Shown here: piece by piece, positions 5,607 through 7,073 of the stretch
How positions within the stretch are numbered: position 1 is the stretch's first letter
Layout of the letters: every line of letters starts with the position of its first letter
NCBI GenBank assembly: GCA_028717525.1
Contig: JAQUNT010000113.1
Span: forward strand, 1 to 7,073
Direction: 5' to 3'
Source: Elusimicrobiota bacterium
Lineage (GTDB): Bacteria > Elusimicrobiota > Elusimicrobia > UBA1565 > UBA9628
DNA length: 7,073 nucleotides
The notes under the pieces: generated by a model
What the model was told of the DNA's origin: nothing
The model's input: only the letters and a program-made list of their open reading frames with translations
Databases searched by the model: none
Made by a program: the position numbers and the translations under genes

Positions 5607-6974
5607 ATGATGCCAAGAGCATGGACGGCCCTGCCTTTTTTTATCGTTGCATTGTTCTCGAATGGCTGCAAATCTTATCCGGTGCTCGAGGAAACGACGT
5701 CTTGCCAGAAGAATGGCGGGCCTTTGACCTTTGGCGTCGTGATGGATGATAATCTGCCCGGCAATGCGTTCGCGACGATGGCCGAGGGTTGTGCTCAGAT
5801 ATGCGGCAGCAGCATGGTGCGAGTTCCTGCATTGGATGCGGCTCCACCTCATGATGTGACCATCCTCTTCCGCGACCAAGGCAGGACATTCGACATCGCA
5901 TCCACTTATTCCAGGGAGAAGTACTTGCGCGCGACATCGCCTCGTTCTGGATCGGATATCCGCGTTTGGGGCGGCGTCGGTACAGAGGTCTGCAGCCTTT
6001 TTTCTCCGGGCTCAAACTTTCACTCCCGCATCGTCGCCCAACGCCGCTCGTCACCCCGGAAGGAGTGGAGAACTGTCGCTGCGCAGCCCGCGAGGACCCC
6101 TGTCCGGCAAGCAGAAACGGCCAGCCCAGTGTCTCAACCCGCGGGCGCGCAGGTGAGCGCGCCAAAGCCGATCGAGCCGACGCGGGAAGTCTACCCTGAT
6201 GTGGACAAACCGGCTTACAGACTTCCTCCGCAATTCGGCGATTTCGCAGTGGTGGTGGGCATCGGCAAGTATTCGGATGTCCCTGAAGCCCAGTTCGCGG
6301 AGCGTGATGCCCAGGCGGTCAGGAACCACCTGGTGGCCCTGGGCTTTCCTGAGCGGAACATCAAATCCCTTATCGGCAGCCGAGCCACGAAAGGGAACCT
6401 GGAAGCCTACGTTGAGGATTGGCTGCCGCGCAACGTCAAGGATGGCGGCCGGGTCTTCTTCTTCTTCTCAGGCCACGGCGCTCCGGATCCGGAGTCAGGC
6501 CAGGCCTACCTCATGCCCTGGGACGGCAACCCGAGCTACCTCAACAAGACCGCCTATCCGCTGAAGAAGCTCTACGCCAAGCTGGGCAGCCTCAAGGCCA
6601 AGCAGGTCATCGTGGCCTTGGACGCCTGCTTCTCGGGCGCGGGCGGGCGTTCGGTCCTGGCCAAGGGGACGCGGCCCTTGGTCACCAAGGTGGACATGGA
6701 TGTAGCTCCCGACAGCAAGCTCGTCCTCTTCGCCGCAGCCGCGGCCAGGGAGACCACCAGCACATTGGAAGAGCAAGGCCACGGGATATTCACCTATTAC
6801 TTCCTCAGGGGCCTTGGCGGCGAGGCCAAGGACGGCTCCGGAGCCGTCACCGCGCGCGGGCTCTTCGACTACCTCAAGCCCAAGGTGCAGGACGCCGCCA
6901 GCCGGCAGAACCGGGACCAGACGCCCATGCTGGAGGGCGCCACGCAGGGCGCCGAGCTGTTCCGGTTCAACTAG
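5607..6974 (+). CDS. Exported caspase-family (peptidase C14) protease, putative lipoprotein
   Basis: With the start at 5607 the protein has 455 residues. Residues 1-20 form a signal peptide (MMPRAWTALPFFIVALF) followed by SNG and Cys21. This could be a lipobox, but Ser at -3 is atypical, so cleavage by signal peptidase I is also possible. Residues 22 to about 150 are an unrecognised domain with Cys33, Cys62, Cys66 and Cys129. A Pro/Ala/Gln-rich linker (about 155-205) leads to the caspase fold. That fold has strand AVVVGIGKYS from 214, FFFFSGHG with catalytic His290 (codon 6474-6476), VALDACFSG with catalytic Cys341 (codon 6627-6629), and a C-terminal AAAARETTSTLEEQGHGIFTYYF-type block at about 376-400. 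Both dyad residues are intact, so it should be an active cysteine protease. An in-frame ATG at 5556 exists, but it would overlap the hairpin and the -10 element and bury the signal peptide. The first 580 or so bases have lower GC than the protease half. The physiological substrate is unknown. Confidence 0.9.
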   Translation: MMPRAWTALPFFIVALFSNGCKSYPVLEETTSCQKNGGPLTFGVVMDDNLPGNAFATMAEGCAQICGSSMVRVPALDAAPPHDVTILFRDQGRTFDIASTYSREKYLRATSPRSGSDIRVWGGVGTEVCSLFSPGSNFHSRIVAQRRSSPRKEWRTVAAQPARTPVRQAETASPVSQPAGAQVSAPKPIEPTREVYPDVDKPAYRLPPQFGDFAVVVGIGKYSDVPEAQFAERDAQAVRNHLVALGFPERNIKSLIGSRATKGNLEAYVEDWLPRNVKDGGRVFFFFSGHGAPDPESGQAYLMPWDGNPSYLNKTAYPLKKLYAKLGSLKAKQVIVALDACFSGAGGRSVLAKGTRPLVTKVDMDVAPDSKLVLFAAAAARETTSTLEEQGHGIFTYYFLRGLGGEAKDGSGAVTARGLFDYLKPKVQDAASRQNRDQTPMLEGATQGAELFRFN

Positions 6975-7004
6975 GCCTTTCCGCGCATGCCGTCAGCCCG
7001 ATCA

Positions 7005-7073
7005 TCAAAGCCTGCTGACCCAGCCGAACCGTTTCCTCCTGAAGTCGGCAAGATCGTAACCGGCATCGGCTTG
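7005..7073 (-). CDS. Possible C-terminal tail of a convergent gene running off the window
   Basis: Read on the minus strand from the window edge, 22 codons end in TGA at 7007-7005 and encode a protein-like tail (DLADFRRKRFGWVSRL). About three quarters of its third codon positions are G or C, as in the neighbours. A competing plus-strand frame starts with ATG at 6987 and stays open to the edge, but it has poorer third-position GC and no ribosome site. Either could be chance at this length. Confidence 0.25.
   Translation of the reverse strand, partial: QADAGYDLADFRRKRFGWVSRL

Noticed and set aside
6419..7018. 199-codon plus-strand frame overlapping the caspase-like gene
   Set aside because: It is an out-of-frame reading of the catalytic domain, and the true frame contains the intact His/Cys dyad.
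1..7073. CRISPR arrays, tRNA or rRNA genes, insertion sequences
   Set aside because: I saw no regularly spaced repeats, cloverleaf or rRNA-like stretches, transposase motifs or terminal inverted repeats by eye. The repeats present are degenerate coding low complexity.

Overview
The window is GC-rich, densely coded bacterial DNA with all clear genes on the + strand. The Shine-Dalgarno sites (AGGAGG/AGGAG), a sigma70-type promoter and a putative lipoprotein fit a diderm bacterium. No marker gene fixes the taxon. Elusimicrobiota or another high-GC, poorly studied phylum is only a low-confidence impression.

Layout: (1) Positions 2-808 hold the 3' part of an FtsH-like gene: the end of the AAA+ lid and a complete M41 zinc-protease domain with HEAGH. 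(2) Positions 809-972 are a non-coding gap with a possible terminator and a convincing promoter (TTGACA-N17-TAAACT). (3) Positions 973-5487 hold three tightly spaced genes of 357, 550 and 587 codons, separated by 9 and 15 nt and very probably one operon. They encode low-complexity membrane proteins that I cannot assign to a known family. They share a plan: a basic N-terminal tail, one transmembrane helix, a long Gly/Ser/Ala-rich linker, and a hydrophobic C-terminal region. The last two also share the motif R-[KR]-F-G-[DE]-L-[ST]-K-G in the linker and a C-terminal block of three or four membrane helices. The third has a TolA-like Ala/Lys/Glu helix after its first membrane segment. (4) Positions 5488-5606 hold a strong hairpin and a perfect extended -10 element. 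(5) Positions 5607-6974 encode an exported, possibly lipid-anchored caspase-family (C14) protease with an unrecognised Cys-containing N-terminal domain. (6) Positions 6975-7073 are mostly unassigned and may hold the tail of a minus-strand gene.

How the genes may work together is inference. The three membrane proteins look like co-expressed, diverged paralogues or parts of one envelope assembly, with long linkers predicted to lie outside the cytoplasm. The caspase-like protein should also lie outside the cytoplasm, so it could act on those linkers. However, it has its own promoter-like element and sits next to a local drop in GC content, so it may instead be an independent unit. The FtsH-like protease ends before a terminator-like sequence and a new promoter, so it is probably transcribed separately.
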